Below, one piece after another: positions 35,036 through 43,228 of a stretch of DNA of 64,000 nt. The position numbers and the translations under genes were made by a program. This stretch comes from Micromonospora_H sonneratiae (GTDB lineage: Bacteria; Actinomycetota; Actinomycetes; Mycobacteriales; Micromonosporaceae): contig NZ_JBHTMP010000004.1 in the NCBI RefSeq assembly GCF_042679305.1, forward strand, positions 62,001-126,000, written 5' to 3'. How positions within the stretch are numbered: position 1 is the stretch's first letter; each line of letters opens with the position of its first letter. The notes under the pieces are model-generated. The model was not told the origin of the DNA and ran no database searches. It worked only from the letters and a program-made list of their open reading frames with translations.

Positions 35036-35163
35036 CGAAGGGGAGTAGCTCCCAATGTCGTGGTCGACATACTGGTGCGTTCCGCATCCGGCCACGCGGC
35101 CTCACTCCGGTGAGGCGGGCGAGACCTTCGACCCAGGCTGTACAGCCGGGTCGAGGTCGCCCA
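35036..35163 (+). promoter_or_regulatory. yybP-ykoY manganese riboswitch
   Basis: The leader of the GDT1-type exporter contains the two conserved blocks of this class: GAAGGGGAGTAGC (35038-35050) and GGCGAGACCTTC (35118-35129), which form the Mn2+-binding cross-helix loops. Between them are a variable arm and the hairpin GCCTCAC-TCCG-GTGAGGC. After the second block GACCCAGGCTGTACAGCCGGGTC forms the 3' hairpin, and GGTCGCCC may close the outer helix. The next 35 bases hold the ribosome site GGGAAGGG and the ATG. Known members turn on Mn2+ efflux genes when Mn2+ is high, in line with the downstream gene. Confidence 0.87.
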
Positions 35164-35197
35164 TGCCCCGAACCCGGCTCTGATCGGGAAGGGCTTC

Positions 35198-35785
35198 ATG
35201 GACGGTTTTCTCGTGGCGCTGGCGGTCAGCTTCGGCGTCATCTTCGTCGCCGAGTTGGGCGACAAGTCGCAGCTGATGGCGTTGACCTTCGCCACCCGGT
35301 TCAAACCGTTACCGGTGTTGATCGGCATCACCATCGCCACGTCGGTGGTGCATTTGGTGTCGGTGGCGATCGGTGTCGGCCTCGGTGCGGCGATACCCAC
35401 CGGATGGATCTCACTGATCGCCGGTCTGGCGTTCCTGGCGTTCGGCGCGTGGACCCTACGCGGCGACTCGTTGACCGAGGAGGAGAAGCGCAAGGCCGAG
35501 CGGAGCGACCGGTCCGCCCTGGTGCTCGTCTCCGTCGCCTTCTTCCTGGCCGAACTCGGCGACAAGACGATGCTGGCCACCATCACCCTGGCCACCCAGT
35601 ACGGCTGGTTCGGTACCTGGCTCGGCTCCACGGTCGGCATGGTCGCCGCGGACGCCCTGGCCATCCTGGTCGGCCGGATGCTCGGCAAGCGACTTCCGGA
35701 GAGGACCATCAAGTACGGTGCGGCCATCCTGTTCGCCATCTGCGGCATCTGGCTCATCGTGGAGGCACTCGAACAGTTGGCCTGA
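35198..35785 (+). CDS. Manganese exporter, GDT1/UPF0016 family
   Basis: The 195-residue membrane protein has the two hallmark E-x-G-D-K-(S/T) motifs, ELGDKS (about 19-24) and ELGDKT (about 115-120), in inverted repeat halves of three helices each, joined by a charged loop (EEEKRKAERSDRS). Bacterial relatives such as MneA/Mnx export Mn2+. Control by the manganese riboswitch just upstream supports this role strongly. Confidence 0.93.
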   Translation: MDGFLVALAVSFGVIFVAELGDKSQLMALTFATRFKPLPVLIGITIATSVVHLVSVAIGVGLGAAIPTGWISLIAGLAFLAFGAWTLRGDSLTEEEKRKAERSDRSALVLVSVAFFLAELGDKTMLATITLATQYGWFGTWLGSTVGMVAADALAILVGRMLGKRLPERTIKYGAAILFAICGIWLIVEALEQLA

Positions 35786-35808
35786 GGTCCGCTCCGGTGG
35801 ACCGGCCC

Positions 35809-35842
35809 GCCCGGGTCCGGGGCGATGATCCCGGACCCGGGC
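35809..35842. terminator. Bidirectional hairpin terminator
   Basis: A perfect 13-bp stem GCCCGGGTCCGGG (35809-35821) pairs with 35830-35842 around an 8-base loop, between the convergent manganese exporter and aldo/keto reductase genes. Confidence 0.82.
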
Positions 35843-35850
35843 ACCCCCGT

Positions 35851-36831
35851 TCACCAGGCCCAGGCCTCCGGACCGGGACCGCCCTTGCCGATCGGCGGGA
35901 ACAGTTCGTCCAGCCGGGCCAGGGTGTCGGCGGACAGTTCGGTGTCCAGCGCCGCGAGGGCCAGGTCCAGCTGTCCGGGCGTGCGCGGGCCGATGATCGG
36001 GCCGGTCACTCCCGGCTGGGCGAGCAGCCAGGCGAGCGCGACGGTGGTCGGCTCCTCGCCCAGTTCGGCGCACAGTTCCTCGTAGCCCTGGAGTGCCGCC
36101 CGGTGTGGTTCGACTCGCTCGGCGGCGTGCAGGACGCTGCGGCCGGAGACGCCCTCGCGTTGTTTGCGCAGCGCGCCGGAGAGCGCGCCGAAGTGCAGCG
36201 GCGAGTACGGCAGGATTCCGATTCCGAGGTCGATCGCCGCCGGTAGCACCTCCAGCTCGACGTGGCGGGTGAGCAGGTTGTACTTGCACTGTTCGGAGAC
36301 CAGACCGAGGAAGTTCCGTCGATCGGCGGCGGCCTGCGCCCGGGCCAGGTGCCAACCGGCGAAGTTGGACGAGCCGACGTACCTGACCTTGCCCTGGGTG
36401 ACCAGGACCTCCATCGCCTGCCAGATCTCCTCCCACGGTGTGTCCCGCTGCACGTGGTGCATCTGGTACAGGTCGATCCAGTCGGTGCGCAGCTGGCGCA
36501 GCGAGGCCTCGCAGGAGGCGATGATGTGCCGGGCGGAGAGCCCGCCGTCGTTCGGCCAGTCGGTCAACGGCGCGTACACCTTGGTGGCCAGCACCATCTG
36601 GTCGCGCCGGCCGGTTTTCTCGCACCAACTGCCGATGAACTGCTCGCTCTTACGGTCACCGCGCTCGCTGCCGTACATGTTGGCGGTGTCCACGAAGTTC
36701 ACCCCCTCGTCGAACGCCCGGTCGAGGATGGCGTGACTGGCTGCCTCGTCGATCTGCCAGGCGAAGTTCATCGTGCCGAGGCAGAGCCGGCTCACGGTCA
36801 GGCCGGTCCGGCCCAGGTAGGTGTATTCCAT
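35851..36831 (-). CDS. Aldo/keto reductase
   Basis: The 326-residue NADPH-dependent oxidoreductase has the TIM-barrel family residues: D in FVDTANMYG (Asp and Tyr), Lys in VLATKVY, and His in YQMHH, with SNF and the C-terminal cofactor segment TGPIIGPRTPGQL. It resembles the YajO/YghZ-like group of aldehyde or ketone reductases; the substrate is unknown. The ATG at 36831 is the start of family similarity. It is divergent from a winged-helix regulator 63 bases away, which probably controls it. Confidence 0.94.
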   Translation of the reverse strand: MEYTYLGRTGLTVSRLCLGTMNFAWQIDEAASHAILDRAFDEGVNFVDTANMYGSERGDRKSEQFIGSWCEKTGRRDQMVLATKVYAPLTDWPNDGGLSARHIIASCEASLRQLRTDWIDLYQMHHVQRDTPWEEIWQAMEVLVTQGKVRYVGSSNFAGWHLARAQAAADRRNFLGLVSEQCKYNLLTRHVELEVLPAAIDLGIGILPYSPLHFGALSGALRKQREGVSGRSVLHAAERVEPHRAALQGYEELCAELGEEPTTVALAWLLAQPGVTGPIIGPRTPGQLDLALAALDTELSADTLARLDELFPPIGKGGPGPEAWAW

Positions 36832-36870
36832 GTCGCGACCGTAGGCAGCGGAGTCCGTTGGGCGGTAACC

Positions 36871-36890
36871 GTTCGACCGTGTTCGAATGT
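36871..36890 (+). promoter_or_regulatory. Direct repeat GTTCGANNGT with 10-bp period, putative operator
   Basis: GTTCGACCGT and GTTCGAATGT lie back to back in the 63-base divergent promoter, ending 5 bases before the regulator's ATG. A one-turn spacing suggests a site for a winged-helix regulator acting on both genes. The site is inferred from the repeat only. Confidence 0.35.
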
Positions 36891-36894
36891 CAGC

Positions 36895-37899
36895 ATGATC
36901 GAGATCGAGTTTGCGTCGACGGACCTGCTCGGGCTCAGGTTCGCGCACTCGCCGATGGTCGAGGTGGTGACCAGCGGTTTCGAGCTGATCCGGCCGGCGG
37001 GGTTCTGGATGTACGCATCCTGGCGAGCCGGGGTGGAACCGAGGTTGGCCGGGGCCGGCCTGGAGACCTTCCTCGCCCTGATCTCCGGACCGAACTGCTA
37101 CGTGCCGGATTTCCTCACCCCGGTGCCGCCCACCTCCCGACCGAGCCTGGACGAGGAGTTGCAGGTGGTGGCCGCGACCCCGCTGGACCGGGTGGCGGCC
37201 GAGGTCCATGCCGCCTGGGCCGGTCATCGGGCACCACCGGAGATCCGACGTTTCGGCACCGACCCGGCCGGTGGCCTGGTCGAACTGGTCCGGCAGATCC
37301 GGCGGTACTTCGAACTGGCACTCGCCCCCGTCTGGCCCCGGCTGCGTGCCGTGGTCGAAGGCGAGATCGCAGGTCGGGCGCGGGCCGCGACGGAGCACGG
37401 GCCGCAGACGCTGCTGGCGGACCTGCACCCGAAGCTGGACTGGGACGGCTCGGCGCTGCGGCTGGCGTCGCCCAAGAGCCGGCACTGGGGGCTGGACGGC
37501 CATCCGCTGGCCCTGCTGCCGGCCGGGTTCGCCGGCCCGAAGGTGCACCTCATGACCGAGGCCCCGACGGGCCGGGCGCTCTGGTATCCACCGCGCGGCT
37601 ACGGCCGGCTCTGGGACCAACCCGAGCGGGTCGAGCCGTCGGTGACGCTGGCCGCGTTGCTCGGTCCCACCAGGGCGGCGGTGCTCACCCTGTTGGCCGT
37701 GCCCGGCAGCACGGGCGAGGTCGCCAGCGCCCTACGGTTGGCCCCGGCGACCGCCTCACACCACCTGACCATCCTGCGGGACGCTGGTCTGCTGGTCGCT
37801 GACCGGGTCGGCCGTCGGCTGAGGTATCGACGTACGGACCTTGGCCAGCAGCTCGCCGGCGTCAGCGACGCCCGAGCCGGCGGTGTCAGTGCGGCCTGA
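36895..37899 (+). CDS. DUF5937/winged-helix transcriptional regulator (ArsR-like)
   Basis: The 334-residue protein has a large N-terminal DUF5937-type domain (about 1-240, including LRFAHSPMVEVVTSGFELIR) and a C-terminal ArsR-like winged helix (about 245-325) with LGPTRAAVLTLL, STGEVASALRLAPATASHHLTILRDAGLL and RRLRYRRTDLG. The ligand is unknown. It is divergent from an aldo/keto reductase. Oddly, its last residues and stop codon lie inside a 24-bp tandem repeat, so repeat slippage would alter the C-terminus. Confidence 0.88.
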   Translation: MIEIEFASTDLLGLRFAHSPMVEVVTSGFELIRPAGFWMYASWRAGVEPRLAGAGLETFLALISGPNCYVPDFLTPVPPTSRPSLDEELQVVAATPLDRVAAEVHAAWAGHRAPPEIRRFGTDPAGGLVELVRQIRRYFELALAPVWPRLRAVVEGEIAGRARAATEHGPQTLLADLHPKLDWDGSALRLASPKSRHWGLDGHPLALLPAGFAGPKVHLMTEAPTGRALWYPPRGYGRLWDQPERVEPSVTLAALLGPTRAAVLTLLAVPGSTGEVASALRLAPATASHHLTILRDAGLLVADRVGRRLRYRRTDLGQQLAGVSDARAGGVSAA

Positions 37900-37976
37900 A
37901 CCGGCGGTGTCAGTGCGGCCTGAACCGGCGGTGTCAGCGATGCCCGAACCGGCGGTGTCAGTGCGGCCTGTACCGG
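37861..37976. repeat. 24-bp tandem repeat, about 4.8 copies
   Basis: Units start at 37861, 37885, 37909, 37933 and 37957 (last one partial). Two kinds alternate: units 2, 3 and 5 begin GTCAGTGCGGCCTG, units 1 and 4 begin GTCAGCGAYGCCCGA; all end ACCGGCGGT or a one-base variant. Unit 2 holds the stop codon of the DUF5937 regulator. In the next frame the array reads as repeats of PEPAVSVR, and that frame stays open to 38086. Confidence 0.93.
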
Positions 37977-38049
37977 ATGGCCCCGACGACCGCCGGCCGG
38001 TGGCCGTTCGTGCGCGCGGAGTGGCCCGGTACCGGGTCACCGCCGAGGC

Positions 38050-39387
38050 CTACCGGCCGGAGTCGGGTCCGGAGGACTCCTGGTAGACGTCGGGAACACC
38101 GTCGCCGTCGTCGTCGCGGGTCTCCTGCTCCTGTATCCGGCGGTAGACGGCGTTGCGACGGACCAGCACGACCGAGGCCAGCAGGGCGGAGGCCAGGGAA
38201 CCGGCCAGGACGGCGGCCTTGACGTGCTCGTCGCGTTCGCTGCCCGCGCCGAACGCCAGCTCGCCGATCAGCAGCGAGACGGTGAAGCCGATACCGGCCA
38301 GCAGCGCGACGCCCAGCAGGTCCGACCAGGTGATTCCTTCGTCGAGTTCGGCGTGGGTGAATCTGGACAGCAGGTAGGTGGAGCCGAAGATGCCGATGCA
38401 CTTACCGAGGACCAGACCGGCCGCGATACCGATCACCACCGGATCGGTGACCAGACTGGCGACATCGCCACCGCGCAGCGAGACCCCGGCGGCGAAGAAC
38501 GCGAACACCGGTACGGCGAGCCCGGCCGACAGTGGCCGCCACCGGTGTTCGAACCGTTCGGCCAGGCCGTGCCCGTTCCGGTCGCGGCGCAGCACCGGTA
38601 CGGCGAAGCCGAGCAGCACCCCGGAGACCGTGGCATGTACGCCGGAGGCGTGCATCAGGCCCCAGGTCACCACGCCGAGCGGGATGAGCGCCCACCACCA
38701 GGTCCTGCCGCGCTGCACCAGCAGTGTGAAGACCGCGATCGGGGCCAGTGCGCCGAGCAGGGGCAGCAGGTTGACGTGGTCGGTGTAGAAGACCGCGATG
38801 ATCGTGATGGCGAACAGGTCGTCGACCACGGCCAGGGTGAGCAGGAAGGCCCGGAGCCCACTCGGCAGATGGGAACCGATCACGGCCAGGACGGCGACCG
38901 CGAACGCGATGTCGGTGGCGGTGGGGATGGCCCACCCCTTCGGCGCCCCACCTTCGGCGATCAGGTTCACCGTGAGGTAGACGACGGCGGGCAGCGCCAT
39001 ACCGCCGAGGGCGGCGACGACCGGTAGCGCCGCCCGTCGGGGGTTACGTAGATCGCCGGCGACGAACTCGCGTTTGAGTTCGAGTCCGACCACGAAGAAG
39101 AAGATCGCCAGCAGGCCGTCGGCGGCCCACTGGGCCAGGTTCAGGTCGAGGTGGAGCGCGTCGCCGCCCGGCCACGGTACGAACCGGCCGAGGGAGAAGT
39201 AGGAGTCGGCCCAGGGGGAGTTGGCCCAGACGAGGGCGATGACCGCGCCGAGCAGGAGTAGCCCCCCACCGACGGTCTCGGTACGCAGGATGTCGGCGAC
39301 GACCTTCGCCTCCGGCCAGGTCGAGCGCTGAAACAGGCGCCTGGCCGCGTTCGGCCTGCGGGATGCGGATGGTTGCTTGGACAGCAT
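38050..39387 (-). CDS. nhaA: Na+/H+ antiporter NhaA
   Basis: The protein has about 445 residues and exchanges Na+ (or Li+) for H+ at the membrane. It contains the family Asp residues: DIAFAVAVLAVIG (E. coli D133) and the essential pair in LAVVDDLFAITII (D163-D164), with FFFVVGLELKREF early and LLAGIGFTVSLLIGELAF late. The ATG at 39387 follows AGGCAGGAC; a GTG at 39459 would add 24 residues. An unusual hydrophilic tail ends in DDDGDGVPD, a calcium-loop-like sequence. Its 3' end faces the 24-bp repeat. Confidence 0.93.
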   Translation of the reverse strand: MLSKQPSASRRPNAARRLFQRSTWPEAKVVADILRTETVGGGLLLLGAVIALVWANSPWADSYFSLGRFVPWPGGDALHLDLNLAQWAADGLLAIFFFVVGLELKREFVAGDLRNPRRAALPVVAALGGMALPAVVYLTVNLIAEGGAPKGWAIPTATDIAFAVAVLAVIGSHLPSGLRAFLLTLAVVDDLFAITIIAVFYTDHVNLLPLLGALAPIAVFTLLVQRGRTWWWALIPLGVVTWGLMHASGVHATVSGVLLGFAVPVLRRDRNGHGLAERFEHRWRPLSAGLAVPVFAFFAAGVSLRGGDVASLVTDPVVIGIAAGLVLGKCIGIFGSTYLLSRFTHAELDEGITWSDLLGVALLAGIGFTVSLLIGELAFGAGSERDEHVKAAVLAGSLASALLASVVLVRRNAVYRRIQEQETRDDDGDGVPDVYQESSGPDSGR

Positions 39388-39712
39388 GTCCTGCCTCGGT
39401 GTCGTCGGAGTCTCGTGCCCTACCTCGCCGACCAGACTTCCCGGCACACCGTTGATCACCTTATCAAGTTCCGCCGAGGTTGCCCGGTCCTGCGTACCTG
39501 CGACGTCACGGTTGCCGGGCCCGACGCGGCGGTATCGGCCATGTCGGGCCTTGTTGGGTCGAATACGGATACTTGTCGACCTAGGATCGTTTACATTTGG
39601 TTAGGCACTTAATGCGCAAAGTGGGGATTTTTCGATTCTTCGAACCTCCGTAACTTGCGAGTCGCGTAGGTCGATCAACTAGTTGGTACCTGAGACGGGA
39701 GGGCTGACCCCG
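39388..39712. other. 325-bp AT-rich divergent leader of the polysaccharide block
   Basis: Bases 39570-39690 are much AT-richer than the flanks and hold no gene. They contain the palindrome CAACTAGTTG (39676-39685), an 8-bp inverted pair TCGACCTA and TAGGTCGA about 80 bases apart, and TTAATGCGC (39610-39618). Promoters for nhaA and the Wzz-kinase gene are expected here. AT-rich leaders of this kind are typical Lsr2-bound sites (inference). Confidence 0.45.
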
Positions 39713-41314
39713 ATGGACCTGCATGACCATCTGCGCGTGGTGCGCCAGCGATGGTGGGTCGTACTCGCGACGGTCGTGGTCGCTCTCGGTGTCGCCGGGT
39801 TCCTCACCGTGCGGGCCGAGCCCCAGTACACCTCCTCGGTGACGTTCTTCGTCACGACACCGAGTCGGGGCGTGACCGACGCGTACCAGGGCGGTCTGTT
39901 TCTCCAGCAACGGGTCAAGTCGTACGTCGACCTGCTCACCAGCGACCGACTGGCGCAGAGCATCGCGGCTGATGGGACGGTCGGACTGAGCGCCAGTGCG
40001 GTGCAGTCCCGGGTCTCCGCCCGGGTCCAGGCGGACACTGTCCTGCTGGAGGCGACGATCACCGATGCCGACCAGTCACGTTCGCTGCGACTGGCCGAGG
40101 CGCTGGCCACGAGCTTCGTGAAGCTGGTGGAGAGGATCGAGACGCCGCCGGGTGACGACGAACCACCCGTGAAGATCGAGGTGGTCAGCGGTCCTCGGAC
40201 GAACCCTGATCCGGTCTCGCCCCGTCCGGTCCGTACCTCCGTTCTCGCCGGCCTGATCGGTCTGGTGGTCGGTATCGGACTGTCGGTACTGCGCGGGCGA
40301 ACCGACACCACCATCCACGACGGCACCCAGCTTTCCCAGATCACTGCCAGCCCACTACTCGGGCAGATTCCGTTCGCCACGGACGCGAAGACCTCTCCGG
40401 TGATCGTGAATGCCGCCGGACAGTCGGCGCGGGCCGAGGCCCTACGCAAGTTGCGTACCAACCTCCGCTTCGTCGACGTGCAGGAACCGGCCGGGGTCAT
40501 CGCGGTGACCAGCGCCGTGCAGGGCGAGGGCAAGTCCACGATGGCCTGCAACCTGGCGATCGTGCTGGCCGAGGCGGGCTGGCGGGTGCTGCTGGTGGAC
40601 GCCGATCTCCGGCGGCCCAAGGTGGCGCACTACCTGGGCCTGCCGTCCGGGGTCGGCCTCACCGACGTGTTGATCGGCGAGGTCGGGGTGAGCGAGGCGG
40701 TGCGCCCCTGGGGGGATCGCTCGCTGCTCGTGCTGACCGCTGGTTCGGTCCCGCCGAATCCGAGCGAGTTGCTCGGCTCCAAGAGCATGGCGGATCTGCT
40801 GCTCTCACTGCGGGAGACCGCGGACATCGTGATCATCGACACCGCGCCCCTGCTGGCGGTCACCGACGGCGTCGTGGTCGCGGTACAGGCCGACGGGGCC
40901 CTGCTGGTCACCAAGGCCGGCAAGACGTCGCGTGACGAGGTGATGGCGGCGGCGGAGGCACTGAGTTCGGTGGCCGCGCGGCTGCTGGGCTGTGTGCTGA
41001 ACATGGCCAAGACGTCGGCGACCGAGTCGTACCAGTACGAGGCGTACCGGGTCATCCAGCCGACCGGGGAACCGGGCCGGCGGCCCGGGACGACAGCCGA
41101 CCAGGACGCTCCGCCCGCGACGAAGCGGAACACCCGGATCGGGCAGTCGGAAACGACGGCGGCCGGGCAGAGCGCGCCGCCCGAAGCGATGCCCGGGAAC
41201 AGGACGTACAGCGAGACCACCGCGCCGACCGAGGCGAGTGCGGCCAGTGCGGTCGACGCGTACACCATCCGGGCGATGAGCGAACCGACCCAGGAATTCA
41301 CCCGGATCCCGTGA
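39713..41314 (+). CDS. Polysaccharide chain-length determinant fused to tyrosine kinase (Wzz/BY-kinase)
   Basis: The 533-residue protein has membrane helices at about 14-33 and 177-194 flanking an external Wzz domain, then a cytosolic BY-kinase: Walker A in SAVQGEGKST (about 267-276), Walker A' LLVDADLRRP (about 293-302) and Walker B DIVIIDTAPLL. The C-terminal 100 residues are Ser/Thr/Ala-rich and include a few Tyr (ESYQYEAY, TYSET, DAYTIR) that may be autophosphorylated. It controls polymer length and export of a surface polysaccharide. The ATG at 39713 begins the Wzz similarity. A glycosyltransferase follows after 40 bases. Confidence 0.93.
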   Translation: MDLHDHLRVVRQRWWVVLATVVVALGVAGFLTVRAEPQYTSSVTFFVTTPSRGVTDAYQGGLFLQQRVKSYVDLLTSDRLAQSIAADGTVGLSASAVQSRVSARVQADTVLLEATITDADQSRSLRLAEALATSFVKLVERIETPPGDDEPPVKIEVVSGPRTNPDPVSPRPVRTSVLAGLIGLVVGIGLSVLRGRTDTTIHDGTQLSQITASPLLGQIPFATDAKTSPVIVNAAGQSARAEALRKLRTNLRFVDVQEPAGVIAVTSAVQGEGKSTMACNLAIVLAEAGWRVLLVDADLRRPKVAHYLGLPSGVGLTDVLIGEVGVSEAVRPWGDRSLLVLTAGSVPPNPSELLGSKSMADLLLSLRETADIVIIDTAPLLAVTDGVVVAVQADGALLVTKAGKTSRDEVMAAAEALSSVAARLLGCVLNMAKTSATESYQYEAYRVIQPTGEPGRRPGTTADQDAPPATKRNTRIGQSETTAAGQSAPPEAMPGNRTYSETTAPTEASAASAVDAYTIRAMSEPTQEFTRIP

Positions 41315-41354
41315 TGAGCCGGATCACTGCTGCCCAGGAACTGGCGGTGGCCAG

Positions 41355-42617
41355 ATGAAGATTGGCATCCTGTCGTACTTCTTCCCACCGGAACCGGCGT
41401 TCATCCCGGGCAGCCTCGCCGAGGAGTTGGCCACCCGGGGGCATGAGGTGCGGGTGTTGACCGGCTTCCCCGACTATCCGGGCGGGCAGCTCTATCCCGG
41501 CTGGCGACAGCGCTGGAAGCACCAGACCACGAGCGAGCGGATCACCGTACGGCGGGTGCCGCGCTATCCCGGCCACGACGCCTCCGCCGCCCGCATGGTG
41601 GCGAGTTACCTGTCGTTCGCCGGTAGCGCCGCGTTGGTCGCGCCACGATATCTGGCCGACGTCGACGCGCTGTACGTCTACCACCCGCCGGCCACCACGT
41701 TCGCGGCTGCCGGGTTGCTACGACTGCTACGCCGGATCCCCACCGTCCTGCACGTACAGGAACTGTGGCCGGAGTCGGTTGCCGTCTCGGACGTGGCCCG
41801 CAGCCGTGCCGCCGAACGGCTCCTCTACGGCGGCCTGGCCAGTACGGTGCGACGGATCTACCAGGCGGCCAGCGGCATCGCGGTCATCGCCCCGTCGATG
41901 CGGGAGCTGGTGATCGCTCGCGGTGCCGACGAGGCGAAGGTCCGGGTGGTGCTCAACTGGACCGATGAGCGGATCTTCCGGCCGGTGGCGGCGACCAGGG
42001 CGGCCCGTCAGGCGATCGGGCACCGGGGACGGTGCACCGTGATGCACGCGGGCAACATGGGGCCGTTCCAGCGGATAGAGACGGCGGTGCGGGCAGCCGC
42101 CCAGGTCGAGGGATCCCTCGACCTGGTGCTGGTCGGATCGGGTAGCGAGGAGCAGCGGGCCCGGCAGTTGACCGCCGAACTCGGTGCCACCAACGTACGT
42201 TTCGTCGGGAGCCGGCCGCCCGAGGAGATCGCCGAGTTGTACGGTGCCGCCGAGTATCAGCTCGTCATGCTGCGGGACCTGCCGGCGCTGCGCGGCACCG
42301 TGCCCTCGAAGCTACAGGCCGCCCTCTCCTGCGGCTCGCCAGTCGTGGCGTCCGCCGGTGGGGACACCGCCGACCTGGTGGAGCGGGCCCGCGCGGGACT
42401 TTCCTGCCCGCCCGAGGACTGGCAGGCACTGGCCGACCGGTTCGCCCTGGCGTCGGTGATCCCGGCGGAGGCGAGGGCCGAGATGTCCCACCGGGCACGG
42501 GAGAGCTACCTGTTGCGCATGTCGATGCGGGCCGGCGTCGACCAGATCGAGCAGATGCTGGTCGAGGCGGTGGCCCGCCGGGACGAGCAGTCGGGCGACC
42601 AATCAGCCGACGGGTGA
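41355..42617 (+). CDS. Family 4 glycosyltransferase (WbuB-like)
   Basis: The 420-residue cytosolic enzyme has the GT-B fold. The N-terminal domain begins MKIGILSYFFPPEPAF with the WbuB-like FPDYPGG and HVQELWPES motifs. The C-terminal half has VMHAGNMGPFQ, VGSGSEE, VRFVGSRPPEEI and GTVPSKLQAALSCGSPVVAS with donor-binding residues. WbuB-type enzymes add N-acetylated or deoxy-hexosamines to surface glycans. It is in one operon with the Wzz-kinase and the following secreted protein gene. Confidence 0.94.
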   Translation: MKIGILSYFFPPEPAFIPGSLAEELATRGHEVRVLTGFPDYPGGQLYPGWRQRWKHQTTSERITVRRVPRYPGHDASAARMVASYLSFAGSAALVAPRYLADVDALYVYHPPATTFAAAGLLRLLRRIPTVLHVQELWPESVAVSDVARSRAAERLLYGGLASTVRRIYQAASGIAVIAPSMRELVIARGADEAKVRVVLNWTDERIFRPVAATRAARQAIGHRGRCTVMHAGNMGPFQRIETAVRAAAQVEGSLDLVLVGSGSEEQRARQLTAELGATNVRFVGSRPPEEIAELYGAAEYQLVMLRDLPALRGTVPSKLQAALSCGSPVVASAGGDTADLVERARAGLSCPPEDWQALADRFALASVIPAEARAEMSHRARESYLLRMSMRAGVDQIEQMLVEAVARRDEQSGDQSADG

Positions 42618-42658
42618 CCTCCCGTACCCGTCGGACAGTCGGTAGAGAGGGTCTCGCC

Positions 42659-43228
42659 GTGCGGCTCCTGCGCATCGTTCCCGCGTTCGTGGCCGGTCTC
42701 GCCCTGACCGGTCCTGCGATGGTCGGCGGCCCGCCGGCCGCAGGGTCGGCCGCGCCGTACCCGCCACCGCCACCCGTCCTCCTGGTGAACCCGGTGACGG
42801 CCACACCCGGGGCGACCACGACCCTCGTGGTGGTGGGCTTCGGGGCCGACGAGACCGTCGACATCGTGGTCACCCGAGCGCTGAACCTCCGGGCGACCAC
42901 CGATGCCAACGGCCGACTCGAAACCAGGTTCCAACCGGAGCAGCTCGGGACGTTCACACTGGTCGCAACGGGACGGCGGTCCGGGCGTACGGCAACCGCC
43001 AGGTTGACCGTGATCAGGACCCCGTCGTCGAGTGCCGGCGGCATTCCAGGCGAGCAGTTGCGGACCGGCCTGGCTGCGGTGTCTGCCGGTTCGGTGCTGC
43101 TGATGCTGGCGCTCGCCCGACGTCGGCGTCGCATCCGTGCCCTACCGGAGAGCAGTTCGCCGGGACCGGTCCGGCCCGGTCCCGGCGACCGGATGGGCGG
43201 GGGAGGGCACCGGCGTACAGTCGACTGA
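42659..43228 (+). CDS. Secreted Ig-like protein with C-terminal membrane anchor
   Basis: The 189-residue protein has a signal peptide (MRLLRIVPAFVAGLAL, cleavage near GSAA-P), one Ig-like domain of about 85 residues (PVTATPGATTTLVVVGFG to TARLTVI), a membrane helix and an Arg-rich tail. The GTG at 42659 is chosen because the signal peptide begins there after AGAGAGGG; a GTG at 42614 overlapping the glycosyltransferase stop is also in frame. Its stop overlaps the pirin start (TGATG). Function is unknown; context suggests an envelope or polysaccharide role. Confidence 0.75.
   Translation: MRLLRIVPAFVAGLALTGPAMVGGPPAAGSAAPYPPPPPVLLVNPVTATPGATTTLVVVGFGADETVDIVVTRALNLRATTDANGRLETRFQPEQLGTFTLVATGRRSGRTATARLTVIRTPSSSAGGIPGEQLRTGLAAVSAGSVLLMLALARRRRRIRALPESSSPGPVRPGPGDRMGGGGHRRTVD

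Noticed and set aside
36262..36894. 211-codon N-terminal extension of the DUF5937 regulator
   Set aside because: The extension runs opposite the aldo/keto reductase and has no domain; family similarity starts at the ATG at 36895.
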